A stretch of 18,789 nucleotides of DNA from Candidatus Gastranaerophilales bacterium. Lineage in GTDB: Bacteria > Cyanobacteriota > Vampirovibrionia > Gastranaerophilales > Gastranaerophilaceae. The stretch's first letter is position 1, and each line of letters opens with the position of its first letter. Below are positions 1-5,994 of this stretch, piece by piece. The translations under genes and the position numbers were made by a program. The notes under the pieces were generated by a model that was given only the letters and a program-made list of their open reading frames with translations, was not told where the DNA came from and ran no database searches. The stretch is from positions 1 through 18,789 of the forward strand of contig CAJUJH010000005.1 in assembly GCA_910586855.1 (NCBI GenBank). Reading direction: 5' to 3'.

Positions 1-1
1 C

Positions 2-76
2 GGTTCCTGGAGAGCTGTGTCATACACTGCCGACTTTGCCTTTTCTGTGCGCTGTGTCCTGGGTTCAGTTCCACTC
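2..76 (+). other. Candidate variable-region (VR) tail of a DGR target
   Basis: These bases encode the GSWRAV...FSVRCVLG stretch. Lectin-fold DGR targets often carry a conserved 'GSW' near the start of the variable segment and end in a phrase like GF(S/R)VRCV. The composition (G, C and T rich, few adenines) differs from the rest of the gene, as expected where template adenines have been replaced. It sits exactly at the window edge. No matching template repeat was found by eye in the window, so this remains a candidate only. Confidence 0.35.
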
Positions 77-1618
77 TTTAACTCTTTCTCCGGCGGCGGA
101 GGTAGCGCCGGCGCTTATGTAAAAGTTAAAGTTCCGGAAGAAGTAATAAGGGAAGCTGTAAAAAGAAGTCCAAACGGTACTGGAATTATTAAATATGGTG
201 TAGGTGCAGGCGGCACAAGAGGTACAAGCGCATCTTTGGAAGGTGCAAGAAATGGTGAAAACGGTACATACTCACATGTGTCAATTACAGCAAGTGATGG
301 TACAGAATTGTGGTATGTTCAAGTGCCTGGCGGCAAGGGCGGTACAAAGGGTACTGCTACAAATACTGCAAGCGGCACAGTTGGTAATGCCGGTGCACAG
401 GTAACTACTGAAACAGGCACAAACTGCCAATATCGCAACGCATTATTGGAAGATGGCAGTAATTTAGCTAATGCGGGTTATAAAACTGCAAGAAAAGCTA
501 TTGCTTGTAATGCGATTCCGGATGCAAGCCCTGTAACCGCAGGTTCAGCCGGTGCTAAACCAACCGGCAAGAACGTAAATGCTCTTGGCGGTACGAATAC
601 TACTCTCGGCGCAAATCTTGGTGCCGGCGGCAGCGGTGTAAGATGTTATCGTAACAGCTTAACTTCAACTGCTGTAAGCTGTCCTAATACTGAAACCACC
701 GGCGGTCATACATATAATGGTGATGGTAAAGGCGGTAAAGTTAGAATTTATAGGACTTTGAGCTATCCTGGTGCAGGCGGCGGAGGTGGTTCTGCCGGTA
801 TGATTGCTCGTTTCGATAATTTCAATGTTTCAGATGGCGACAGCATCAAGGCTGTTGTTGGTAAAGGCGGAACCGGCGGTCAAAAAGGCAGAAGCGGTGC
901 CAATGGCGGTGATACGATTATTAAGATTGTACATCCAACATCCGATACAACGGAAACTACAAAAGCGGTTATTACAATTCCCGGCGGAGTTGGCGGTGCT
1001 GTTGGCGGTTCGGCTAATATCGCAAGTTCCACTGTAGCTGCCGGCGGCAGAGGCGGTAATCCGACAAGAACTATTACAATAACGCAATCAAAAATTGATA
1101 ATTTAAAACTTACTGCTTCATTCCCTGTAAACTCATCTACGAGCGATGATGGTATTAAGACATTGAAAGCCACAGATGGTAAAGCTTTAACTCTTGGTGA
1201 GTTTTACAAGAAGGATTATGTTGCAGGCGGTAATGGCGGTGTAAATACAAAAGTTCCGCCAGCTGATATAAATTCCGCTCCTTGCGGAGGCTACAGTGAT
1301 GTAGATATTAGTTACAAAAAGGATAATAATACCGTTAAAATCCAGTGTGCGGTGTATGAAGATAATGACCCGACAAAACCATTAACAAACGCTGCACCGG
1401 TATTGCTACCATATAACAGAGCAATACAGGATTTCAATATCGGATTTATTGATGCCCCTCCTGTAGCTGCGACCGGCGGCGGCGGAGCAGCTTGGATAGA
1501 TGCTGATAATTTACCGTCAGCTCAAACCACAGGCTCAACCGGTATTGGCGGATATGTATATATCTACTTTATTGACCAAAGCAATAATAATGAAGGCGGC
1601 GGTGAATCTGGAAACTAA
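2..1618 (+). CDS. Glycine-rich, probably surface-exposed protein, 3' part; candidate DGR target
   Basis: The reading frame is open from the first complete codon at base 2, so the true start lies left of the window and the GTG at 17 is not a credible start. The first visible residues read G-S-W-R-A-V-S...A-F-S-V-R-C-V-L-G, which resembles the end of a C-type-lectin/FISUMP-like domain of the kind diversified by DGRs. About 500 residues follow that are rich in Gly, Thr, Asn and Ala, with recurring GGGGSAG, GKGGTGG and AGGRGG patches, short beta-like stretches and scattered Cys (NCQYRN, IACNA, VRCYRN, APCGGY). This composition fits a secreted or surface, tail-fibre-like or adhesive protein. It ends GGGESGN before TAA. 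The neighbouring DGR enzymes lie downstream on the opposite strand. I recognise no named family for the glycine-rich part. Coding is near certain; the role as DGR target is inference. Confidence 0.8.
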   Translation, partial: GSWRAVSYTADFAFSVRCVLGSVPLFNSFSGGGGSAGAYVKVKVPEEVIREAVKRSPNGTGIIKYGVGAGGTRGTSASLEGARNGENGTYSHVSITASDGTELWYVQVPGGKGGTKGTATNTASGTVGNAGAQVTTETGTNCQYRNALLEDGSNLANAGYKTARKAIACNAIPDASPVTAGSAGAKPTGKNVNALGGTNTTLGANLGAGGSGVRCYRNSLTSTAVSCPNTETTGGHTYNGDGKGGKVRIYRTLSYPGAGGGGGSAGMIARFDNFNVSDGDSIKAVVGKGGTGGQKGRSGANGGDTIIKIVHPTSDTTETTKAVITIPGGVGGAVGGSANIASSTVAAGGRGGNPTRTITITQSKIDNLKLTASFPVNSSTSDDGIKTLKATDGKALTLGEFYKKDYVAGGNGGVNTKVPPADINSAPCGGYSDVDISYKKDNNTVKIQCAVYEDNDPTKPLTNAAPVLLPYNRAIQDFNIGFIDAPPVAATGGGGAAWIDADNLPSAQTTGSTGIGGYVYIYFIDQSNNNEGGGESGN

Positions 1619-1692
1619 GTTTATTTTCAGATGCTGCCAAAAAAGACAAATGGCGGGGTGAAACGCCAGGTGGTGGTGAAAACCAATAAAGG

Positions 1693-1741
1693 CTTGTTCC
1701 AAGGCAGGTGCTACAAAAAAGCACTCTGCCCCAAGAACAAG
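1693..1741. repeat. Imperfect 16-bp inverted repeat (hairpin)
   Basis: CTTGTTC (1693-1699) pairs with GAACAAG (1735-1741), GGCAG (1703-1707) with CTGCC (1726-1730), and TGCT (1709-1712) with AGCA (1720-1723). The loop is ACAAAAA, and small internal loops separate the three stems. No T-run follows, so it is not a simple terminator on the + strand. Confidence 0.6.
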
Positions 1742-1765
1742 ATAAAACAAAAGAAATGAAATTTA

Positions 1766-1778
1766 AGATAAACAATTT
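1766..1778 (+). repeat. 13-bp direct repeat, copy 1
   Basis: AGATAAACAATTT occurs here and again at 1921-1933. The similarity extends weakly upstream in both copies (A/T-rich, 'aattt' before it). The two copies flank the terminator and the GC-richer block. Confidence 0.6.
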
Positions 1779-1781
1779 CTC

Positions 1782-1811
1782 GAGGTGCAATATTGGCACC
1801 TCTTTTCTTTT
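1782..1811 (+). terminator. Rho-independent terminator of the glycine-rich gene
   Basis: GAGGTGC (1782-1788) pairs with GCACCTC (1796-1802) around the loop AATATTG, followed at once by TTTTCTTTT. An outer pair, AAATTTAAGA (1759-1768) with TCTTAAATTT (1813-1822), encloses it and could extend the stem. It lies 164 bases after the stop codon. Confidence 0.7.
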
Positions 1812-1920
1812 GTCTTAAATTTAAACAAACTGTTGCGGCAGACCGGATTTTAAATAGAATCTCGGTATACAAAACCGGCAGGGTTTTAGTTTCCCGCCAT
1901 ACGGACAGTAATTTAATTTT

Positions 1921-1933
1921 AGATAAACAATTT
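1921..1933 (+). repeat. 13-bp direct repeat, copy 2
   Basis: Exact second copy of AGATAAACAATTT, 155 bases after the first. This copy lies just downstream of the reverse transcriptase gene, which runs on the minus strand. Confidence 0.6.
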
Positions 1934-2002
1934 TCCAAGGCATCCTACCTCTAATGTATATTATATAACTTTTTTATACAAAAGAAAGTAAAATACTTGA
2001 GG

Positions 2003-3202
2003 TTAAGATTCTTGGTTTTCGGGGTTATTTTTTACAAGATAAATTTTTGTAAAATCTTCATCGGATGCCGTAAAAAGAGTAGTGGCTTTTTCACAGAGTT
2101 TTTTCCTTAATCTGTAGCCGTTTACATGAATATACATACCTAAATAGCTATTTAGTTTATTTCTGAAAATAGTTAAATTTTCTTCTTTGTAGCGGTTTTT
2201 GTCTTTTTCCCATTCTTTTATAGTGTCAAAGGATTTTTTAATGATTGTATTTCTTAAATATATACGGTTTGGCTTTATAACATGTCCTACAAAGTCAAAT
2301 CCTTTTGAAACGTGGTTCATATTCTTTTTTCTCGGGTTTAGACATAAATCTAAATTTCTTTTCAAAAAATCATCAATCATATCGTAGCAGTAGTTTAAAT
2401 ATTTTGGGTCATAATGCATTAAAAGCACATCATCCACATACCTGCAGTAGTATTTAATTTTAAGAGTATGTTTTACAAACTGGTCTAGCGGATTAAGGTA
2501 TACGTTTGAAAAAAACTGGCTTGTAAGATTACCAATCGGCAAACCTTTATTTTTCTTTGCATTAAATAGTGATTTGTGTGCGGGGAGTATATCCCACAGT
2601 TCTTTTTTAGATTTTAAAAATACGTTTGTTCTTGGGTCATGGTTTATTACCTGTGTTATTAAATCCATAATCCATTTTTCTTTAACGTATCTTCTTATAA
2701 TATCAAGCAGAATTGTTTTATTTATGCTGTTAAAATAATTACTGATGTCTGCTTTCATATAGTAGGCGGTTTTAGAGTAGTTTCTTGTAATTCTTTTTGC
2801 AAAATCTCTGGCGCGGATGGCGCCTGCAAGAGTTCCTCTTTTTGGGATGCAGCTGAATGTATCTTTTATGAAACGGTTTTCAAATCTTTCTTTTACTGCA
2901 TTATAGATTAGGTGATGGACAATTCTGTCTCTAAAGGCTCCTGCCCATACTTCTCTTGGCTTTGGGATGGTGACAACAAAACAGATGCTTTTTCCTATTT
3001 CATATGTGCCGTCTTTTAATTCCTGATATAGCCGAAACAGATTTTTTTCTTGCTGCCATTCAAATTTCATAGACTGCATGGTATTTCTTTTTCGTTTCCT
3101 GCAGTCATAATAGGCATCAAAAACAGCTTGAAGAGTAAGCTCTTGAAGTTTTATTTTATCAATCTTATTTTTTATTATTTTTGGTTTTTCTTCATTTTGC
3201 AT
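2003..3202 (-). CDS. Diversity-generating retroelement reverse transcriptase
   Basis: A 399-aa RNA-directed DNA polymerase. Visible motifs are an N-terminal region with VFDAYYDCRKRKRNT (27-41), PKPREVWAGAFRDRIVHH (80-97), DTFSCIPKRGT (114-124), the first palm aspartate in KADISNYF (150-157, D152), GLPIGNLTSQ (220-229), the catalytic YVDD box (255-258), and GFDFVGHVI (301-309). The GxxxSQ form of motif 4, the FRDRIVHH block and the short length without maturase or endonuclease domains are typical of DGR RTs rather than group II introns or retrons. In known DGRs the enzyme makes adenine-mutagenised cDNA from a template RNA together with Avd. The start at 3202 has only a weak ribosome site (AAAG about 9 bases upstream), which may mean coupling to avd, whose stop lies 92 bases upstream. 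No template repeat is recognisable in the gap. Confidence 0.93.
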   Translation of the reverse strand: MQNEEKPKIIKNKIDKIKLQELTLQAVFDAYYDCRKRKRNTMQSMKFEWQQEKNLFRLYQELKDGTYEIGKSICFVVTIPKPREVWAGAFRDRIVHHLIYNAVKERFENRFIKDTFSCIPKRGTLAGAIRARDFAKRITRNYSKTAYYMKADISNYFNSINKTILLDIIRRYVKEKWIMDLITQVINHDPRTNVFLKSKKELWDILPAHKSLFNAKKNKGLPIGNLTSQFFSNVYLNPLDQFVKHTLKIKYYCRYVDDVLLMHYDPKYLNYCYDMIDDFLKRNLDLCLNPRKKNMNHVSKGFDFVGHVIKPNRIYLRNTIIKKSFDTIKEWEKDKNRYKEENLTIFRNKLNSYLGMYIHVNGYRLRKKLCEKATTLFTASDEDFTKIYLVKNNPENQES

Positions 3203-3294
3203 TTTTTTTGTTCTTTAGGAAGACATTTTGCCTATTTAACTTTGGATGGCACTTTGATTCAGACAGCGAGGTTTTTAGAAAATTTGTGCGTTTG

Positions 3295-3678
3295 TTAAAC
3301 GAGTGCTTTTTGTTCTAATTCTTCAACTGTTTTTACGGAATGGTTTTTCCAGCCGTTTAGCTGCTTTTCAATTTCTTCAAGCATAAGTGCAAGCTCCATA
3401 TATCTTTCTCTTGGGATATTTTTTAATTCTGTTGCAAGGCGGGTAAGCACAGTGATTTTTTGAAGCTCGTCTAAAAGTTTTACAATATATTCAACGCGCT
3501 CATTATCTTTTGCGCTGTTTGCCTTGTAAATAAGAACTATAAAACCTATTGTTGTGCTGTTTAATTTTTCCCCTATTGTGAAGCGAAAATCCCTTTGAAA
3601 ATTTGATGTAAGCTGAGTCAGCTTTACAAGAAAATCAAAAGATTTTTTGTAAATGTTTAAGTGAAGATACTGTGCCAT
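3295..3678 (-). CDS. avd: DGR accessory variability determinant (Avd), four-helix-bundle protein
   Basis: A 127-aa, almost entirely helical protein (H-L-N-I-Y-K-K-S-F-D-F-L-V-K-L-T...), with an ARG/LYS-rich surface and a typical IPRERYMELALMLEEIEKQL helix near the C-terminus. The size (BPP-1 bAvd is about 128 aa), the helix pattern and the position directly upstream of the RT on the same strand identify it as Avd. Avd forms a pentameric barrel that binds the RT and template RNA and is needed for mutagenic retrohoming. A good ribosome site (GAGGT, about 6 bases upstream) supports the ATG at 3678. The same fold also occurs in 23S-rRNA intervening-sequence proteins, but the RT partner makes Avd far more likely. 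Confidence 0.88.
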   Translation of the reverse strand: MAQYLHLNIYKKSFDFLVKLTQLTSNFQRDFRFTIGEKLNSTTIGFIVLIYKANSAKDNERVEYIVKLLDELQKITVLTRLATELKNIPRERYMELALMLEEIEKQLNGWKNHSVKTVEELEQKALV

Positions 3679-3839
3679 AATTTACCTCATTTAGTTTAAT
3701 TCAATATTCCTGGTTCAGATAAACTTATTGTGCAGATAATTTAACCTCTGCAAAATTAATTATAATGATAACTTTGGTTTTTAGTTTAAAATTTGAAAAC
3801 TCAGCATTTATTCAATTTTTTCTTTTTTATAAAAGAAAA

Positions 3840-3927
3840 AGGAGGAGGTGGGATTCGAACCCACGGTACGCTCGTCACGTACGACGGTTTTCAAGACCGC
3901 TCCGATAAACCGCTCTGGCACTCCTCC
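3840..3927 (-). tRNA. tRNA-Ser (anticodon UGA)
   Basis: On the minus strand the acceptor arm GGAGGAG pairs with CTCCTCC. The anticodon loop CTTGAAA gives UGA, a long variable arm (GTACG/CGTAC stem) marks a type II tRNA, and the T-arm is GTGGG-TTCGAAT-CCCAC. CCA is not encoded. The discriminator base reads U, whereas G is usual for serine tRNAs. Confidence 0.95.
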
Positions 3928-3939
3928 AGATGAATTTAT

Positions 3940-3966
3940 ATTATACAAAAAATACTTTTTTGTAAA
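3940..3966 (-). promoter_or_regulatory. Probable sigma-70 promoter of tRNA-Ser(UGA)
   Basis: On the minus strand TTTACA (3966-3961) is followed after 15 bases by a perfect TATAAT (3945-3940), 13 bases upstream of the tRNA. The spacer is slightly short. Confidence 0.5.
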
Positions 3967-4024
3967 GTTTTAATTTTTTTTCATAAAGTTTTACCGGTCT
4001 TTTTTGTAAAACTTGCTGTGCAGG

Positions 4025-4468
4025 CTATTTTCCGCCTATGTTTAATTTTGTGATAACTTTTTGGGTAATATCAACCGCGCCAAAAAACATGACTCTTGCA
4101 TCCATAACGGTATCAATTTTGTTTTCAATTGCAACAGATTTAATTGCATCTACTATAGCATCATCAATTTCTTTTTCTTTTTTGTTTTTGAAAGACTGAT
4201 AAGCAGCCTGCTGCTGAGCAAATGCTTTTGCCGTTTGTTCTTCAAAACTTTTTTTCTGAACAGGAGATTGTATTTTTTTAAATTCTTTTTCTTTATCAAG
4301 CAGGAATCTTTGCATTGAATTTTCTCTGTCTTCGATTTCGCTTTGGACAGCTTTTGCTTTTGAGTAGTTTTGTAAAATTTCTCTATAATTTACGCTTCCT
4401 ACAGTGTAGGCAAAAACTGGTGATACCATTGTTAAGGCAAGTAATAGAGCAAGAATTTTATTTTTCAT
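4025..4468 (-). CDS. OmpH/Skp-family periplasmic chaperone
   Basis: A 147-aa protein with a signal peptide (K-N-K then a hydrophobic stretch ending VSPVFA, cleavage after residue 20). A short strand YTVGSVNYREIL follows, then a long charged, Gln/Lys/Glu-rich helical region (about 30-110, the coiled-coil 'tentacles'), and a C-terminal AIENKIDTVMDARVMFFGAVDITQ segment. This is the OmpH (PF03938) layout: Skp trimers hold unfolded outer-membrane proteins in the periplasm. I chose the ATG at 4468 because GGGGAG lies 7-8 bases upstream; the in-frame ATG at 4483 overlaps that ribosome site. It stands alone, divergent from the acyltransferase genes, and its presence argues for an outer membrane. Confidence 0.85.
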   Translation of the reverse strand: MKNKILALLLALTMVSPVFAYTVGSVNYREILQNYSKAKAVQSEIEDRENSMQRFLLDKEKEFKKIQSPVQKKSFEEQTAKAFAQQQAAYQSFKNKKEKEIDDAIVDAIKSVAIENKIDTVMDARVMFFGAVDITQKVITKLNIGGK

Positions 4469-4516
4469 TTTATTTCTCCCCATAGAAATTATATTCTATA
4501 ATTTTTCTATGTTAAA

Positions 4517-4544
4517 ATTATAACAAAATCTATATTTTTAGCAA
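4517..4544 (-). promoter_or_regulatory. Probable sigma-70 promoter of the ompH/Skp gene
   Basis: On the minus strand TTGCTA (4544-4539), a 16-base spacer and a perfect TATAAT (4522-4517) lie about 49 bases upstream of the chosen start. Confidence 0.6.
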
Positions 4545-4587
4545 ATTGATAAGATGATAATTATTGAGTATTAAATTCAGGAGATTT

Positions 4588-5247
4588 ATGACTGATACTG
4601 ATAAAAAAGAGAAAAGGTCTTATACGCACAGAGAGCCAAAAGAATTTAATGCCTTTAGAGCGTTTTTTCAGTGGCTGACATGTTCAGTTGTATATGGCGG
4701 ATATTATAAAATAGCATGCGGGTTAAAAATCTACGGCAGAGAAAATGTGCCCAAAGACAGATTTTTTATAGTTGCATCAAATCATATGAGTGCTATAGAC
4801 CCTTTTTTAGTTGTTGCTGCGGTGAAGCATCCTATAGCTTATATGGCAAAGAAAGAACTTTTTGAAAAACCGATTGCAAGATTTTTTCTTGATTTGCTCG
4901 GCGCCTTTGCGGTTAATCGTGAAAAGCTTGGAGTTTCAACGATTAAGACAGCTTTAGGAATTAAAAAGACAAAATGGGCTCTAGGGCTTTTTCCCCAAGG
5001 AACAAGGGAAACTGACGGTAATATGGATAATATTACAAGAGGGTTTGCAGGCATTGCAAAAACCTTAAAGTGTGATATTTTACCTGTTGCGATAACCGGG
5101 GCGCTCAAGGAAGACAGAAAGCCCTTTGAAAGTAAAATAATTATAAGAATCGGAAAACCTATTCATTATAATGATGATACCAAGGAGATGGTAAAAATTT
5201 GGAGCGATAAAATTATTAAGTTATCGCAAGGAGAAGCTGATGAATGA
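4588..5247 (+). CDS. PlsC-type 1-acyl-glycerol-3-phosphate acyltransferase (first of a tandem pair)
   Basis: A 219-aa acyltransferase. The catalytic HX4D block is NHMSAID (H66, D71). The substrate-binding block FPQGTRE (135-141) matches the family's FPEGTRS, and the later ILPVAITGA (164-172) is also typical. An amphipathic or membrane-associated helix lies at about 24-45. Such enzymes acylate lysophosphatidic acid, or a related lysolipid, at the inner membrane during phospholipid synthesis. The ATG at 4588 is supported by AGGAG four bases upstream; the TTG further up is not. Its 3' end overlaps the next acyltransferase by 8 bases, so the two are very probably translated together. The exact acyl acceptor cannot be told. 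Confidence 0.88.
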   Translation: MTDTDKKEKRSYTHREPKEFNAFRAFFQWLTCSVVYGGYYKIACGLKIYGRENVPKDRFFIVASNHMSAIDPFLVVAAVKHPIAYMAKKELFEKPIARFFLDLLGAFAVNREKLGVSTIKTALGIKKTKWALGLFPQGTRETDGNMDNITRGFAGIAKTLKCDILPVAITGALKEDRKPFESKIIIRIGKPIHYNDDTKEMVKIWSDKIIKLSQGEADE

Positions 5248-5908
5248 AGAAATGAGAGCTAAAAGGAATTATACAAGAAAATATGCTAAAGATTTCAATA
5301 TTTTTACAAAGCTGTTCCAAATTTATGCTTTAAATATTATATTTTTACCATTTGCTTTTTTGTTTTATTCAATTGAGTGTAAAAAAAATAACTATAAGGT
5401 GAAGAGCCCTTGTATTGTTGCTCCGAATCATATTTCATACTTTGACCCGTTTTTAGCTACTCTTGCAACAAATATTGGGCTTGCTTATATGGCAAAAAAA
5501 GAACTTTTTGAAGGAAAAGGTTTTTTAGGCTGGTATGTGAGAAGAAATATTTCAAGACTCGGTGCTTTTGCTGTTAATCGCGAAAAGCTTGAAGTTTCAA
5601 CAATAAAGAGTGCAAAAGAAGTTTTTAAAGCAAATTTTAGCCTGTGTATTTTTCCACAGGGCGGAATAAGGAAAAATAAAAAAATTGAAGCTATAAACAA
5701 AGGTTTTGTAGTACTTGCAAAAATGGTAAAGGTTGATATTTTACCGGTTGCAATAAGCGGAGTTGAGCAGTATAACTGGAATATCTTTAAAAGAAATAAA
5801 ATAAAACTTGAAGTCGGCACCCCTATATCATATCTTGATGATGAGGAAGATATTATTCAAAATTGGCGCAAGCAAATTGCTGATATGACTAATTATGAGC
5901 TTGCTTAA
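5240..5908 (+). CDS. PlsC-type acyltransferase, second of a tandem pair, divergent substrate motif
   Basis: A 222-aa paralogue of the preceding protein; both share AYMAKKELFE, GAFAVNREKL, VSTIK and DILPVAI. The HX4D block is NHISYFD (H64, D69). A hydrophobic helix (about 28-45) probably anchors it in the membrane. Where the family has FPEGTRS this protein has FPQGGIRK (138-145), which lacks the threonine and carries one extra residue before the arginine. Substrate choice may therefore differ from its partner. AAGGAG six bases before the ATG and the 8-base overlap with the upstream gene indicate an operon. No clear terminator follows. Confidence 0.85.
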   Translation: MNEEMRAKRNYTRKYAKDFNIFTKLFQIYALNIIFLPFAFLFYSIECKKNNYKVKSPCIVAPNHISYFDPFLATLATNIGLAYMAKKELFEGKGFLGWYVRRNISRLGAFAVNREKLEVSTIKSAKEVFKANFSLCIFPQGGIRKNKKIEAINKGFVVLAKMVKVDILPVAISGVEQYNWNIFKRNKIKLEVGTPISYLDDEEDIIQNWRKQIADMTNYELA

Positions 5909-5994
5909 TTTAATAAAGAATTTTGGTATCTTGTTGGCAAAAAATATTTTTCAGGAGCTTTATATTTTTGCAAACCTGATAATATTTATAGAAG

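Larger units (their letters stand above)
1619..2002. other. Intergenic stretch between glycine-rich gene and RT; several hairpins, no convincing gene
   Basis: This 384-base gap separates two convergent genes. From left to right it holds an A-rich tail after the stop, an imperfect long hairpin (1693-1741), a hairpin followed by a T-run (1782-1811), a GC-richer block with two further small hairpins (about 1828-1910), two copies of a 13-bp direct repeat, and an AT-rich end. On the + strand a 42-codon basic frame (1631-1759) continues in phase after the stop, but it lacks a ribosome site. Open frames on the minus strand run through the terminator and look accidental. Confidence 0.6.

Noticed and set aside
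1693..1741. Possible template repeat for the candidate variable region at the left edge (shared GTTCC and CTGCC words).
   Set aside because: Alignment needs several gaps, and mismatches fall at C, G and T as well as A. The sequence is better explained as a hairpin.
1843..1905. Minus-strand similarity CTGCCGNNTTTG to the candidate variable region, as a template repeat.
   Set aside because: Only about 10 of 12 bases match, and the flanks differ at non-adenine positions, so chance is likely.
1535..1938. Minus-strand open frames of about 70-76 codons in and beside the intergenic gap.
   Set aside because: They run through the terminator hairpin and into the glycine-rich gene, have odd composition and no ribosome sites.
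2003..3202. Group II intron or retron reverse transcriptase.
   Set aside because: There is no maturase or HNH domain and no intron boundary structure or retron msr/msd seen. The Avd partner and the GxxxSQ box point to a DGR.
3203..3294. Template repeat in the gap between avd and the RT, its usual place.
   Set aside because: The 92 bases show no convincing match on either strand to the left-edge variable-like segment or to another part of the window.
3050..3298. Plus-strand open frame antisense to the start of the RT gene.
   Set aside because: Phe/Ile-rich shadow of the opposite strand, with no ribosome site.
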